Positions 44,514-53,561 are shown, numbered from the stretch's first letter. The stretch: 64,000 nt of DNA from Sphingobium chungbukense (GCF_001005725.1 NZ_LBIC01000010.1:124001-188000); one strand, 5' to 3'. A program made the numbers and translations. Notes: generated by a model not told the origin, from the letters alone.

Positions 44514-45485
44514 TTAATTGTCCTCCTGCACGGTCGCCGGGAAATTCGGCGCACGAACCGTTGGAGCGGGCGCAACCGGCGCGGCGCCATTCTGTGCAGC
44601 CGCATCGCGCGCGCCTCGCGCAACCGAACCAGCAATCCCCCGATAGACGGGATCAGCCTTCACGCGCTCGACAGCCTGAACGCCCGCTGCCGAGGCACCA
44701 GCCTGCGGCTTCTCGGCCCCGGGGAGCACGCCGGAACCATCGCTCGCCGGCGCACCCACGGGGGATGGAGGCGCCGGCGAGACGGCCGCGGACGAAGGAT
44801 GGGCTGCTCCATCCGCCGTCGCAGCGGCAGGCGCACTGCCTGCCTTGGGGGTGAGGCGTGCAGCGACGTCCGCCCTGATCGCCTCGATAGGGTCCCGCTT
44901 CCGCGCGCGGGCTGCCGCCACAGCCGCCGGATCGGGCGCATCCGGATCGCTGGATACGAAGGCCGCGCCCGGCGGATCGGATCGATCAACCGCATCGGCA
45001 AGAGTCTCGGGCGACCCACGCAGCCCCAAAACGGGCGGCGCGCCTGCCACAACCGGCTGCTGGAGCGCCTGCTGCCATTCCCCGGTCGCAACGACGGCAT
45101 GGACGGCACTTGCCTCGTGGAGGCGCCCCCGTTCGTCGATATAGGGCTGGAATACGATCCGCAGGACCTTCTCGCTCGTGCGCGAGGTATCGGCGGCGGC
45201 CATCCGGGCTGTCGGTGCCGCAACGGTCCGGTCGCCTCGACCGGACGACGAACGTGGGGTGCCCGCCGTCGGCAGGGCCTCGCCCTCCACGCCCTCCGCG
45301 GAGATTATGGCAAGTGCCCGGTCGTCGATCGTCGAACTCGGCGCACAGATGCCGTCGGGCGCTGCACAGGAAAAGTCGCCCCGGATGTTGCCGCCAAGCG
45401 CCGCGCATCCGCTGAGACCCAGCAGACCACACAAGCCGAGCGAAGAAGTCAGCCAGAGGCGTCGGCGCTGAGGAAGCGTATCCAT
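44514..45485 (-). CDS. traV: Outer-membrane lipoprotein TraV, long form
   Basis: A 323-residue TraV-type lipoprotein that helps form the outer-membrane core with TraB and TraK. The lipobox is LSGC, followed by AALGGNIRGDFSCAAPDGICAPS, matching the conserved TraV start with its cysteine pair. It is nearly twice F TraV (about 171); the extra length is a Pro/Ala-rich low-complexity C-terminal part. It overlaps dsbC at 45485. Confidence 0.85.
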   Translation of the reverse strand: MDTLPQRRRLWLTSSLGLCGLLGLSGCAALGGNIRGDFSCAAPDGICAPSSTIDDRALAIISAEGVEGEALPTAGTPRSSSGRGDRTVAAPTARMAAADTSRTSEKVLRIVFQPYIDERGRLHEASAVHAVVATGEWQQALQQPVVAGAPPVLGLRGSPETLADAVDRSDPPGAAFVSSDPDAPDPAAVAAARARKRDPIEAIRADVAARLTPKAGSAPAAATADGAAHPSSAAVSPAPPSPVGAPASDGSGVLPGAEKPQAGASAAGVQAVERVKADPVYRGIAGSVARGARDAAAQNGAAPVAPAPTVRAPNFPATVQEDN

Positions 45486-46357
45486 CACGACTGCGCCTCC
45501 TGCAGCCACTTCTCGAGGAAGGCGCGCGGCCGATACCCTTCGAGCACGGCTCCATCGCTGCGAACGATCACTGGTGTGCCGTTCAGCCCGTTGCGCTGCG
45601 CGAATGCTTCATTCGCATCGAGGCCCGATGTGTTGCAGGCCGGGCCAGCCTTGATCGGCTCCCCGGCATAGGCCGCATGAAGTGCCGCTTCACGATCCTT
45701 GGCGCAATAAACCCGATCGGCGACATCGCGACTCCCCAGGACGGAGATCGGACGCTCGACCACTCGCAGGTTCATCTCCTTGAGAACCCCAGTGAGAGCG
45801 CGGCAGTAGCTGCAGCGGAAGTCGGTGAAGACCGTGACGGTTCGACCAGCGGGATTGCCCCACACGATCGCACCGTCTTGCGGCAAGCTTGAGAGAGACA
45901 GCGTGCGAGGCTTCGCAGGCGCAACCGGACGCTCAACCCGTGTCGGCGCGGCGGCCAGGCGCGTCGCGCCCTCCGCATCTCCTTCCTCTGCCATGGCGTT
46001 CGCCCGGGCAGCCGACCCCACCAGCATGTCGGGGTTCATCTCGAGCAACCGGGCAGCGGTCAGATCCTGCCGGGTCTGCATGTCATAAATCCGGCCTATG
46101 ACGAGATAGCGCGCGCTCGTATCGACATAGAACAGGTTCGCGCCGGCCGTGACCTCGCACAGCCCCGCGACCTTCCCGCAGTCCATCGCGGTCACGGGCG
46201 TCTTTGGCAGCCGCGCTTTCAGCAACGCCCTGACCCGGTCCTCTGGACTATCCGTGTCGGCCGCGAGCGCGATACCCGCCAGGCTCAGGCCAGCGACAGC
46301 AGCGACGAGGAGACGCGAGCGCCTCGTAAGCGAGCGAACACGATCAATTGCGAACAT
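45485..46357 (-). CDS. DsbC-type thiol-disulphide isomerase in tra operon
   Basis: A 290-residue periplasmic disulphide isomerase. It has a signal peptide (LLVAAVAGLSLAGIALAA), a DsbC N-terminal dimerisation part (TPVTAMDCGKVAGLCEVTAG) and the thioredoxin domain with active CSYC in FTDFRCSYCRAL. Its likely job is to form the many disulphide bonds of TraN, TraU and TraV. It sits between traB and traV. Start 46357 has GGAGGGT upstream and overlaps traB by 14 bases. Confidence 0.9.
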   Translation of the reverse strand: MFAIDRVRSLTRRSRLLVAAVAGLSLAGIALAADTDSPEDRVRALLKARLPKTPVTAMDCGKVAGLCEVTAGANLFYVDTSARYLVIGRIYDMQTRQDLTAARLLEMNPDMLVGSAARANAMAEEGDAEGATRLAAAPTRVERPVAPAKPRTLSLSSLPQDGAIVWGNPAGRTVTVFTDFRCSYCRALTGVLKEMNLRVVERPISVLGSRDVADRVYCAKDREAALHAAYAGEPIKAGPACNTSGLDANEAFAQRNGLNGTPVIVRSDGAVLEGYRPRAFLEKWLQEAQS

Positions 46358-47669
46358 AGACACCCTCCAGGAAGACGATTTCGACGTCGATGCCGGTCGG
46401 CATTTCGATCACCGGCTGGTATTGCTCGGCCCGCTCGATCAGATATTTCGATACCATGTCGCCGGATTGGGCGACGCCCTCCCCGAAACCGCCTTCGAGA
46501 ATGTCTCCGGTCGAGAGCTTGGAACGCTGGCCGTTGGTGGCGATGTTGGTGCCCTGGAACACGCTGTTTGCGTTGGCCGAGAACCCCCGGCCAAAACCCC
46601 CGGCCAGTCCGGCGATGAACGCCTGGGTGACAAGCGATCCTTCGCGGGAAACGACCCGGCCGCGAACGCCTGTCTTGCCACCAAAGGCGAGGAAGCCCTT
46701 TACCTCGGACACCGCATAGCGGCCGCCGGGCTGCGGACAGGTCATCTTCTGCAGCTTCACATAGACCTTCTCGCTGGACAGATCCCCGCGCGCCGCGCCG
46801 TTGACCAGGCACCCCTCGATCTTCGTCGTGAGCAGCCGGCCATTCTGGTAGACCGACCGGGCCGGGCCGGTGACGCGCAGCACGACAGGCAGCGGATCGG
46901 TCTGGCTGTTGACCCCGGCGCTGGCATCGACCCCGACGATCACCTTGGCGCGCGCGAAGCTATTGGGCGGCAGGTAATTGACGCTGTCCGTATAGGTCGT
47001 GTTGCCCTTGGCCACGCGCGTCGCGTTGCCCGTCTCGGCGGTCGAGAAGTTGACGAGCTTCACTTCGCTCGCCCCGCCGATGCCCGCGCGGCCGGGCGTC
47101 CCTGCGGCCCCTTCCGGCCGCTGATAGGCTTGAGGTCCATTGGCGCCATAGAGAGCTGCTGGGCCGGGCGCCGGGGCCGGCGCAGTCTGGCGCTCGTTGA
47201 TCTGTCGTCGGAGCTGTTCGTTCTCCGCCTGATAAGCGGAGAGCACGCGCTGGCCATCGGCCTGCATCGCCTGGTTCTGGCCTTTGAGCGCCTCGACCTG
47301 CGCGGCCAACGTCTCGAGCCTTTGATTTTGGCCGTCGATCGATTTCAGCTGGTTTTCCGTTGACTGGAAGCGGTTCTCGGAGAGCGCCATCCACTCCTGC
47401 TGGGAGAGATTCCGGTTCACCAGATCCTTGGTGGAAACCGTGACCTCCGACACACCATCCTCACCGGACTTGGCGCCCTTGTCCTCGCCGCCGAATATCC
47501 AGAACGACGACAGGATCAGCCCTGTGCCCGCCGCACCCGCCAGAAGCAGCCGCTGCTTGCGCCGGACCGCTTCATTACCGGCCAGGTCGCCGGACAAGGG
47601 GGAGACATCTTCGTCCGAGCCACCATCGAGGGCGGGACGCTTACGCTTCAGGATATCGAAAAGGGCCAT
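46344..47669 (-). CDS. traB: Conjugative transfer protein TraB
   Basis: A 441-residue VirB10-like scaffold spanning both membranes. It has a short cytoplasmic start, a membrane helix (LLLAGAAGTGLILSSFWIFG), a coiled-coil-like region near residues 90-155 (ENRFQSTENQLKSIDGQNQRLETLAAQ), a proline-rich part and the C-terminal barrel domain (TTYTDSVNYLPPNSFARAKVIVGVDAS). Length is near F TraB (about 475). Confidence 0.95.
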   Translation of the reverse strand: MALFDILKRKRPALDGGSDEDVSPLSGDLAGNEAVRRKQRLLLAGAAGTGLILSSFWIFGGEDKGAKSGEDGVSEVTVSTKDLVNRNLSQQEWMALSENRFQSTENQLKSIDGQNQRLETLAAQVEALKGQNQAMQADGQRVLSAYQAENEQLRRQINERQTAPAPAPGPAALYGANGPQAYQRPEGAAGTPGRAGIGGASEVKLVNFSTAETGNATRVAKGNTTYTDSVNYLPPNSFARAKVIVGVDASAGVNSQTDPLPVVLRVTGPARSVYQNGRLLTTKIEGCLVNGAARGDLSSEKVYVKLQKMTCPQPGGRYAVSEVKGFLAFGGKTGVRGRVVSREGSLVTQAFIAGLAGGFGRGFSANANSVFQGTNIATNGQRSKLSTGDILEGGFGEGVAQSGDMVSKYLIERAEQYQPVIEMPTGIDVEIVFLEGVYVRN

Positions 47670-47673
47670 GTCC

Positions 47674-48471
47674 TCACCTTGTGTTCCGGGAAACGAGGTA
47701 GGCAGTCGTGACCCTGCCCGGTGCGAGCTTGCGCTCGGCGATCGACACGGCCAGCGCGCTCGCGGGCGCGACCGTAGCTTCGGTCAGCTCGACGTCGGCG
47801 GGGCCCTTGTTCTCGATCCGCAGAACCTTGCCGTTGAGTTCCGCTCCCCGGTATTCCGCGATCATCTGCACCTTGAGGGTGCCTACATAGACGGGCCGCA
47901 AAGCGCGCTGGCGCATCTCGTATCCGTCGACGACGCCGTTCGAATACATGGCCTGCACCAGGTCGATCGCAGCGTCCTGCGGGCCCGGCCTTTCGGCGGG
48001 GGCATTCTCCGCGGCGCGTTCATTCGCGATCGCGGGGTTCGACACGAAAACCTGAGCAGCCTGATCCCCGCTGATCCGACACACGAATTTGTAGACGTAG
48101 CCGCGCTTGCTGGTGGCGAAGAACGACAGTGCCGGCTTCGTGAACCCGTCCGGGACCGAAAGGTAGATGTCGCCTCGGACGGGCTCGTTGACGACGGAAA
48201 AATCGTCCGTCGGATTGCCGGTCGAGATTTTCGACACCGACGCGAACTCATCCTCGACAAGGCTGATGCGCGTGAGATCCTTTGCGGAAGCCGTGCAATC
48301 CACTTGGCTGCTGTCGGATGCCATGAGCGTCTGGTCCGCCCAGGCGGGCCCCGCCGCGAGAAAGACAGCCGCGGCGATCAGTCCCGCGCCCAGACCGCGG
48401 CTCACATGGCACTGGATGCGCGAGAGGAAAGCCGTGCCCGTGGCGGCACAGCCGATGACATAGACCGACAT
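47674..48471 (-). CDS. traK: Outer-membrane core protein TraK
   Basis: A 265-residue periplasmic/outer-membrane-associated protein of the VirB9-like TraK family. The signal sequence is RGLGAGLIAAAVFLAAGPAWA after a long leader; an internal start within that leader is possible. The ATG at 48471 overlaps the traE stop. The C-terminal part carries the VirB9-type beta domain (YRGAELNGKVLRIENKGPADVEL). It is followed by traB after 4 bases. Confidence 0.9.
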   Translation of the reverse strand: MSVYVIGCAATGTAFLSRIQCHVSRGLGAGLIAAAVFLAAGPAWADQTLMASDSSQVDCTASAKDLTRISLVEDEFASVSKISTGNPTDDFSVVNEPVRGDIYLSVPDGFTKPALSFFATSKRGYVYKFVCRISGDQAAQVFVSNPAIANERAAENAPAERPGPQDAAIDLVQAMYSNGVVDGYEMRQRALRPVYVGTLKVQMIAEYRGAELNGKVLRIENKGPADVELTEATVAPASALAVSIAERKLAPGRVTTAYLVSRNTR

Positions 48472-49037
48472 CACTCTCCCTTCCCCTTTTCAGCCGTCAC
48501 CATGCCGAAGCCGATCAGCTTCAGGGACAGGCCGGAATATTTCCAATCGTAGCGAAAGGTCCGGCTCTCGTTCGAAACAACCTTGTTGCCGACCACGGTG
48601 TGCAGATTGCCGGAGACCTCCGAGTGAAGACCCTTGGTGTCGAGTTCCATCTTCTCGATGGTGAAAAACTGGGAGATCGACGACCCGCGCTGCTCATTCA
48701 CGATCTTGAGCAGATCGCCCTTGATCCTGCCCTGGGCTTCGGGGGCGGCGATATCGAGTACCGAGTTCATCCAGTATTCGAGATTCTGCGGGCTGCGATT
48801 GAGTGTGAGCACGACCGTATCGCGCGTCACCATCTCGAGATATTCGCGGCTCACTCCCGCCGAGCTCACCGTGATGGGCGAGCGCAGGATCGGTTGCAAC
48901 ACGACTTCCCGATCGCGCGACACCGTGAAGGTGAGCAGCAATATGGAAAGCGCGGAAAGTGCGGCTGCGACGACCGCCAGGATATTCCGCTGTCGGAGCA
49001 CGCGCTGGCTGTGCGAATGGCTATAGGAAAGTTCCAT
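48471..49037 (-). CDS. traE: Conjugative transfer protein TraE
   Basis: A 188-residue inner-membrane protein, exactly the length of F TraE. One helix (NILAVVAAALSALSILLLTFTV) near residue 20 is followed by a VirB8-like periplasmic domain (SREYLEMVTRDTVVLTLNRSPQNLEYW). It is one base from traL. Confidence 0.95.
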   Translation of the reverse strand: MELSYSHSHSQRVLRQRNILAVVAAALSALSILLLTFTVSRDREVVLQPILRSPITVSSAGVSREYLEMVTRDTVVLTLNRSPQNLEYWMNSVLDIAAPEAQGRIKGDLLKIVNEQRGSSISQFFTIEKMELDTKGLHSEVSGNLHTVVGNKVVSNESRTFRYDWKYSGLSLKLIGFGMVTAEKGKGE

Positions 49038-49038
49038 C

Positions 49039-49326
49039 TCAGCCCGCCATCAACCGAAGGTACGAGGGTGGCGTGGCTCTCAAGCCGGTGAAGCCGGCCG
49101 GAAGATGCCAATAGGCCAGATGGAGCAGCCACGACATGGCCCGGCCCGCCTTAGCTTTTCTGAGACCCCACCAGCCCGCACCCGAAAGCGCTACGCCAAT
49201 GAGGATATGCTGAGACAGGATCCCCCATGCGAAGGGAATGACCATCGCCAGGAACTCATCCAGGGTCCACAGCCCGATCAGCTCGGGATCATCCAGATGA
49301 GTTGGGATGACGTATTTGTCCGCCAT
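49039..49326 (-). CDS. traL: Conjugative transfer protein TraL
   Basis: A 95-residue inner-membrane protein near F TraL (91). The conserved opening YVIPTHLDDPELIGLWTLDEF is followed by helices for a VirB3-like role in pilus assembly. It lies 58 bases after the pilin stop. Confidence 0.95.
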   Translation of the reverse strand: MADKYVIPTHLDDPELIGLWTLDEFLAMVIPFAWGILSQHILIGVALSGAGWWGLRKAKAGRAMSWLLHLAYWHLPAGFTGLRATPPSYLRLMAG

Positions 49327-49384
49327 TGCACCACCCTCTCCTTGGATCGGCCGAAGCTGCTACTTCGTCCGATCGCGGGATTGC

Positions 49385-49705
49385 TCAGATCGTCGCCGTC
49401 ACCGTGGACGTGACGATCGGAATGCCGGTTCCGGCGCCGACACCGACCCCGACCGGGATGGCGATCTGCCCCATGGAGAAGCGGCCCGATGCCAAGGCCA
49501 CGATGCCGCCGGCGAGGGACAGCACCGTGATGATCTTTCCGCCCGATCCCTCGAGGAAGTCGGTGAACTTGGTGAGCGCGGTATCGAAGGTGTTGTCGGT
49601 GCCGGCGAAGGCCGGGCCCGCGAACCAGAAGAAGGCGAACACGAGCGCGACGATGGCGATGATCGCCAGCTCCGTGCGCCCACTCTTTTTGAGGACTGAC
49701 TGCAT
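49385..49705 (-). CDS. traA: TraA-like conjugative pilin
   Basis: A 106-residue pilin precursor, first gene of the tra operon. The start 49705 has AAGGAAA upstream. A leader with positively charged residues (MQSVLKKSGR) and hydrophobic part ends near AFA-G, and two hydrophobic segments follow (FLEGSGGKIITVLSLAGGIVALASG and MGQIAIPVGVGVGAGTGIPI), the TraA/TrbC pilin layout. The S26 peptidase at 40372 could process it. Confidence 0.85.
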   Translation of the reverse strand: MQSVLKKSGRTELAIIAIVALVFAFFWFAGPAFAGTDNTFDTALTKFTDFLEGSGGKIITVLSLAGGIVALASGRFSMGQIAIPVGVGVGAGTGIPIVTSTVTATI

Positions 49706-50075
49706 GGTGGGGTTTCCTTCACATGAGACGCGACGGATCCGCGCCCAAGCAAAGGGTGGTCGGACGTCCCCAGCGCTCGCAACGGGGCGCTGTTCAACTC
49801 CCGTCAAAGCGGCGATCTTTTTTCGTGATTCTCCTTTTTCGTTGCTGCAACCGGGGCGCGGTGCCCCGAAAAAGGGGGTGTTGCGCCCGTACAGGAAGGG
49901 CAGAACGACCGTGATCACGGGGCATGCCGCCCCGCAATTGGGGACACACCGCAATCCTGATTGAGTCGGACGCAAATTTGTCGGATATTAATGCCTTCTC
50001 GGTTCATAACCGCAGTAGCAGGACCAGGCTTTCGATCGGGCTTGTTATGGATCGCAATTGCAGGACGTGGGCACT
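49706..50075. promoter_or_regulatory. Divergent control region of pilin operon and RHH gene
   Basis: This roughly 370-bp region separates the divergent pilin and RHH regulator genes. It contains several dyads: GTTGC-T-GCAAC at 49841-49851, the hairpin CGGGGC-GCGGT-GCCCCG at 49852-49868, the perfect palindrome CCGTGATCACGG at 49909-49920, and GGGGC/GCCCC at 49919-49933. The tra promoter is probably here, but I cannot point to its hexamers. Confidence 0.45.
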
Positions 50076-50519
50076 ATGGGCGCCGCAGACTCACGAGACG
50101 TTACCCTCGACATCTCCGAGCCCCTATTTCGGCTGACCTCCGAAAGTATCCGTCTGCATTCAAACGAAACCCTACGGCATCAAACCCTTTCGAGTTTGAT
50201 TGATCATAGAAGCTCGCGGGGTCCAAAGATCAGTGGCCATGATTCCGGGACACTAAAGGAGCATCTTCACTCCATCCCATCAGGCGGGAGCATTCGCTTG
50301 ACCCTCAATATCTCAAAGACCAGCGCTCAGGGCCTTGATGAAGTGAAGAATTTGCTTAGCAGGCGCCTGGATTCAGAACTAACTGTCGCTGACGCTATAT
50401 CGTTGCTCTTGTTCGATTATGTGGTCGAACAAAAGACCGCGCGCGTCATGGAAAAGCTCGATTCTCACGAATCGGTCTCGAGCGGGCAGAATGGATTCAC
50501 AAACGGCGGGTGGAATTAA
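50076..50519 (+). CDS. Ribbon-helix-helix-like regulator candidate
   Basis: A 147-residue protein whose second half has the ribbon-helix-helix order: strand SIRLTLNIS, helix GLDEVKNLLSRRL and helix TVADAISLLLFDYV, as in MetJ/Arc/TraY-type DNA-binding proteins. The N-terminal half is not recognised. It is divergent from the pilin gene, so autoregulation or control of tra transcription is likely. The start at 50076 is favoured over TTG at 50058. Confidence 0.55.
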   Translation: MGAADSRDVTLDISEPLFRLTSESIRLHSNETLRHQTLSSLIDHRSSRGPKISGHDSGTLKEHLHSIPSGGSIRLTLNISKTSAQGLDEVKNLLSRRLDSELTVADAISLLLFDYVVEQKTARVMEKLDSHESVSSGQNGFTNGGWN

Positions 50520-50672
50520 GCGGCTTTCTCTACAATGTCTTAGCGACCGCATCATGATCCTGTCTGGTGCAGACCGGGCTTGCATTGCCGAATCGCCTAT
50601 GATTGTCTCTCCCAATCCGTTCGGCACTGGGAGATTGAAATGTCATCTCTTGCCAAGGTGGGGGAGTGATTC

Positions 50673-51167
50673 GTGGAGGCCGTCGAAGGAGACGAGCTCG
50701 AGCGGGACTATATACCCCTGATCCTGCAAACCATGGCGGCGCGAGACACCGCCCAGCGTAAGCTTGCGCTCCTGACAGGCATCAACAAATCCCGGCTTGG
50801 CCTCCTCCTTCATAGCGACCCGAACAAGCGGTCGATCATGACGCAGCCGGAGCTTGAGAAGATCCTTCGCGCGCTCGGCACCAACATCCTGCAGGCCTAC
50901 ATCTGCATCGAAACCTTCAAAGGCTTTGAACCGCCCGAAAAGGACCGTTATGCCACGGTCATCGCCATGCTCTGCGAAATGTTCGTCGGCCTGCCGCGCA
51001 AGATCATCGAGGCCCTCGACGAGATCAACGGCATCGACGGCTCCGAAGTAAAACGAGACTGGGGCGTGCCCTTGCAGAAGGCCGTCGTGAAGCGCGTGGC
51101 GGAGGAAGTCGTGAAAATCCGCGAGCGACGCGCCAGGATCACCGACGGCGATGAATTCCAGATTTAG
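50673..51167 (+). CDS. HTH protein in transfer region
   Basis: A 164-residue protein with an N-terminal XRE-like helix-turn-helix (RKLALLTGINKSRLGLLLHSDPNKR) and a helical C-terminal domain (KAVVKRVAEEVVKIRERRAR). GTG at 50673 follows GGGGAG. It may be a regulator of the transfer genes; no family name is clear. Confidence 0.6.
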   Translation: MEAVEGDELERDYIPLILQTMAARDTAQRKLALLTGINKSRLGLLLHSDPNKRSIMTQPELEKILRALGTNILQAYICIETFKGFEPPEKDRYATVIAMLCEMFVGLPRKIIEALDEINGIDGSEVKRDWGVPLQKAVVKRVAEEVVKIRERRARITDGDEFQI

Positions 51168-51216
51168 GCGCGGTCAGGCTATCGCCAGAATATCGTCGGC
51201 CGGCGGCCATCCAGTC

Positions 51217-52155
51217 CTAGAACGCCGACACGGTAGCCATCCGCCCTGTCGGGCGCGCCGGTCCCCGAGGAGGTGTCGCGACCTGCGGCAGGACGATCGC
51301 GCGCCGCTGAAATCCGCTCAATCGCGACCAGTTGAACAGCACATTGTCGACATAGTCGCGCGTCTGGGAGATCTGCGGCACAAGGCCGTTCCGAACCCTG
51401 CCAGGCCCCGCATTATAGGCTGCCAGCGCAAGGTGGTACTGGCCGAAATGGTCGAGTTGCTGGCGCAGATATTTCGCTCCGCCCCAAAGATTTTCCTCCA
51501 CCTGGTAGCGGTTCACTCCCAGCCCGGCCGCTGTGCCCGCCATCAATTGGGTCAACCCGAAGGCGTTCCTTGGCGAGAAGACGTTGGCCCGATAGCGGCT
51601 TTCCCGAATGATCATCGCATCGAACAGACCGACCGGGATGCCATGCTCGCACGCAATGTTGCTCATCAGAGCATAATATCCGGCCCGCCGATCTTCTGCG
51701 TCGGGCTCGAGGAAGCCGGTGGGCCTATAAGGCACAGCCGCGCAGCCCGGAACGAAGCGCGGCGCGGCAGCGGAAACCATGGCGCCGCCACGCATCCACA
51801 GAGGCACGGGAATCGCGGTCATTGCGGGAACCGTACCGTCGATCGGCGCGGCAGAGAGCGGCGCATCGCCGGAATCCCCTCCATTCTCCGGCAGTGCCCT
51901 GAAGCTGTCGGCCATCTGAAATTCGACCCAGCGCCGGCTGAGATCATGAACGCGAAAGTCCGGTGGTATCGCTCGATCCGGCGTCCCCGATACCGGCGGG
52001 GCGCTGTCCTCGACGCTCGTCGCTTCTCTCGGTGCGGAAGAACCGCCCATCGAGATCAACTCGACGCTGCGCGCGAGCCGGGTCGGCCCGGCAGCTTCTC
52101 CGTTACCCGCCCAACTGGTCGCTACCACCGCGACCGCGATCAAACCTGCCCGCAT
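51217..52155 (-). CDS. Lytic transglycosylase for conjugation
   Basis: A 312-residue periplasmic SLT-type lytic transglycosylase that locally cuts peptidoglycan for the secretion channel (VirB1-like). It has a signal peptide (LIAVAVVATSWAGNGEA), then a long low-complexity region. The catalytic domain has the active glutamate in IIRESRYR near residue 184, then FGLTQLMAGTA and AYNAGPGRV. Start 52155 has GGGAGGTG upstream. It is divergent from the next gene. Confidence 0.85.
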   Translation of the reverse strand: MRAGLIAVAVVATSWAGNGEAAGPTRLARSVELISMGGSSAPREATSVEDSAPPVSGTPDRAIPPDFRVHDLSRRWVEFQMADSFRALPENGGDSGDAPLSAAPIDGTVPAMTAIPVPLWMRGGAMVSAAAPRFVPGCAAVPYRPTGFLEPDAEDRRAGYYALMSNIACEHGIPVGLFDAMIIRESRYRANVFSPRNAFGLTQLMAGTAAGLGVNRYQVEENLWGGAKYLRQQLDHFGQYHLALAAYNAGPGRVRNGLVPQISQTRDYVDNVLFNWSRLSGFQRRAIVLPQVATPPRGPARPTGRMATVSAF

Positions 52156-52265
52156 AAGCACCTCCCAAATCCAGGACGGGATAAGTGGAGTGCATGCCAT
52201 CCAAGGTTGTCAATCCGGCCGCCGGACCGCGAAGGACGTGTTCCGGCCTCTCCTGAGCCCTGCCC

Positions 52266-53561
52266 ATGTGGTTGATTGCGCGCCACACCAACGGGCTCGG
52301 ATCCGGCCGCATCCCCCTCCCACTTCCGGTGCGCGAAGCTCTGGTTCGCTGGTATGTCGGTCTTGGCAGCCGCGGAGACGAAGAGGCCGGCATCATGCTC
52401 GTCCAGCAGGCCCGTATCGGCGAGAAATGGCTCGCATGCGATTGCCTCGGACCGGACGAGCCACCTCCGATCCTGACACCGGCATTCCTGTCGGAGGCGG
52501 AAACCTATTATCTTCGCCGGCTCACCAGTGCCAGCCGCCCCGAACATCATCCAAGCTGCCCTTTCTGCCGCGAGCAGGCGACCAACCGATTGAGCGAGGT
52601 TCGATCGCACAGCACACCTGCAGAACCGCCGATGGGCTATTTCGAGGTGCTGCGCCCAGCGCCGGAGAAGCTGGCCCAGATGCCGGAAGAGGACAGCAGC
52701 GATGACCGGACGCGCCAGGGCTCCGTCCCTCGCCTCGCGCGACTGCTCTGGCGTTTGCTCTCAATCTCCGGCCTCAACCGGTGCCCGCCGCTGAGCGAAG
52801 ACCATATGGATCATTCGATCAGCGATGAATTCCGGATATTGTCGGCCACGGCGGCAAAGGTCGAAATCGCGCCAGGGATCGAGCTCGGCCGAGCCTTCTG
52901 GACCCATGCACAGGCGCTCCACAGCAAACGGGTCTATGCCAGCCTCCGCGAGATTGCCCGCCGCTGGCCGCGGGGCCATGCACCTCAGGCATTCCTGGCC
53001 CTTTTCGCGCAGCAGTTCCGCGGTGCGACAATCGAGGTCGCCGGTGCCGAGCCGGTCGTGATCGCCAACCGTGTGCAATCGCCTTCGGTGCGCGGCAACA
53101 TCATTAAAGGCCCCTATCTGGTCCTTATCGTGGCCGGGCAATATCCCGAGGCGCATGGATACGCGCCACTTCGGGCCTATGCGCAGCCGATCCTGTCGGG
53201 CCGGCGGTTCATTCCCGTTGATTCCGAATTCGAACGCGCTGTGCTGCGCGACCTGATCAAGCTCCGCGCAGCATTCGACAGCTATGGCATCGACCTTGCG
53301 ATCGAGAAGCCCGTGTTCGACATGCTGACGCCGATCGGCCCCTGCCGACCTGATTTCCTTCTCGAAGCCCGGTCGAGATCCACGGGCGAAATCCGACAGC
53401 TCGTGATCGAAGCGATGGGATCGGATGACGAGGCCTACCTCCTCTCGAAGGCCGTCACACACCCGAGAATGGAACAGCTCGGTCCGCTGGTCTGCGTGTC
53501 ACCGCTTGATCTCGAGCATGGCCGCATCGCATCGATGGCCCTGCGCGGGTTCGGACTCTAG
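52266..53561 (+). CDS. Unknown protein with Cys cluster and PD-(D/E)xK-like C-terminus
   Basis: A 431-residue cytoplasmic protein. An N-terminal region has cysteines and histidines that look zinc-binding (ACDC at 57-60, then HHPSCPFC ending near 101). The C-terminal part has CRPDFLLEARS followed about 20 residues later by VIEAMG, the arrangement of a PD-(D/E)xK nuclease core with methionine in place of the lysine. It resembles DUF1173-type proteins on conjugative elements, though I am not certain. It overlaps the end of the next convergent gene. Confidence 0.55.
   Translation: MWLIARHTNGLGSGRIPLPLPVREALVRWYVGLGSRGDEEAGIMLVQQARIGEKWLACDCLGPDEPPPILTPAFLSEAETYYLRRLTSASRPEHHPSCPFCREQATNRLSEVRSHSTPAEPPMGYFEVLRPAPEKLAQMPEEDSSDDRTRQGSVPRLARLLWRLLSISGLNRCPPLSEDHMDHSISDEFRILSATAAKVEIAPGIELGRAFWTHAQALHSKRVYASLREIARRWPRGHAPQAFLALFAQQFRGATIEVAGAEPVVIANRVQSPSVRGNIIKGPYLVLIVAGQYPEAHGYAPLRAYAQPILSGRRFIPVDSEFERAVLRDLIKLRAAFDSYGIDLAIEKPVFDMLTPIGPCRPDFLLEARSRSTGEIRQLVIEAMGSDDEAYLLSKAVTHPRMEQLGPLVCVSPLDLEHGRIASMALRGFGL

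Noticed and set aside
44376-45671. A 431-codon plus-strand frame opposite traC and traV.
   Set aside because: Shadow of confirmed minus-strand genes, Arg/Gly-rich with no family.
46149-48552. Long plus-strand frames of 404 and 374 codons opposite traB, dsbC and traK.
   Set aside because: Both are shadows of known tra genes and lack ribosome sites and domains.
51151-52275. A 374-codon plus-strand frame.
   Set aside because: Antisense to the lytic transglycosylase gene, whose active site and signal peptide are clear.
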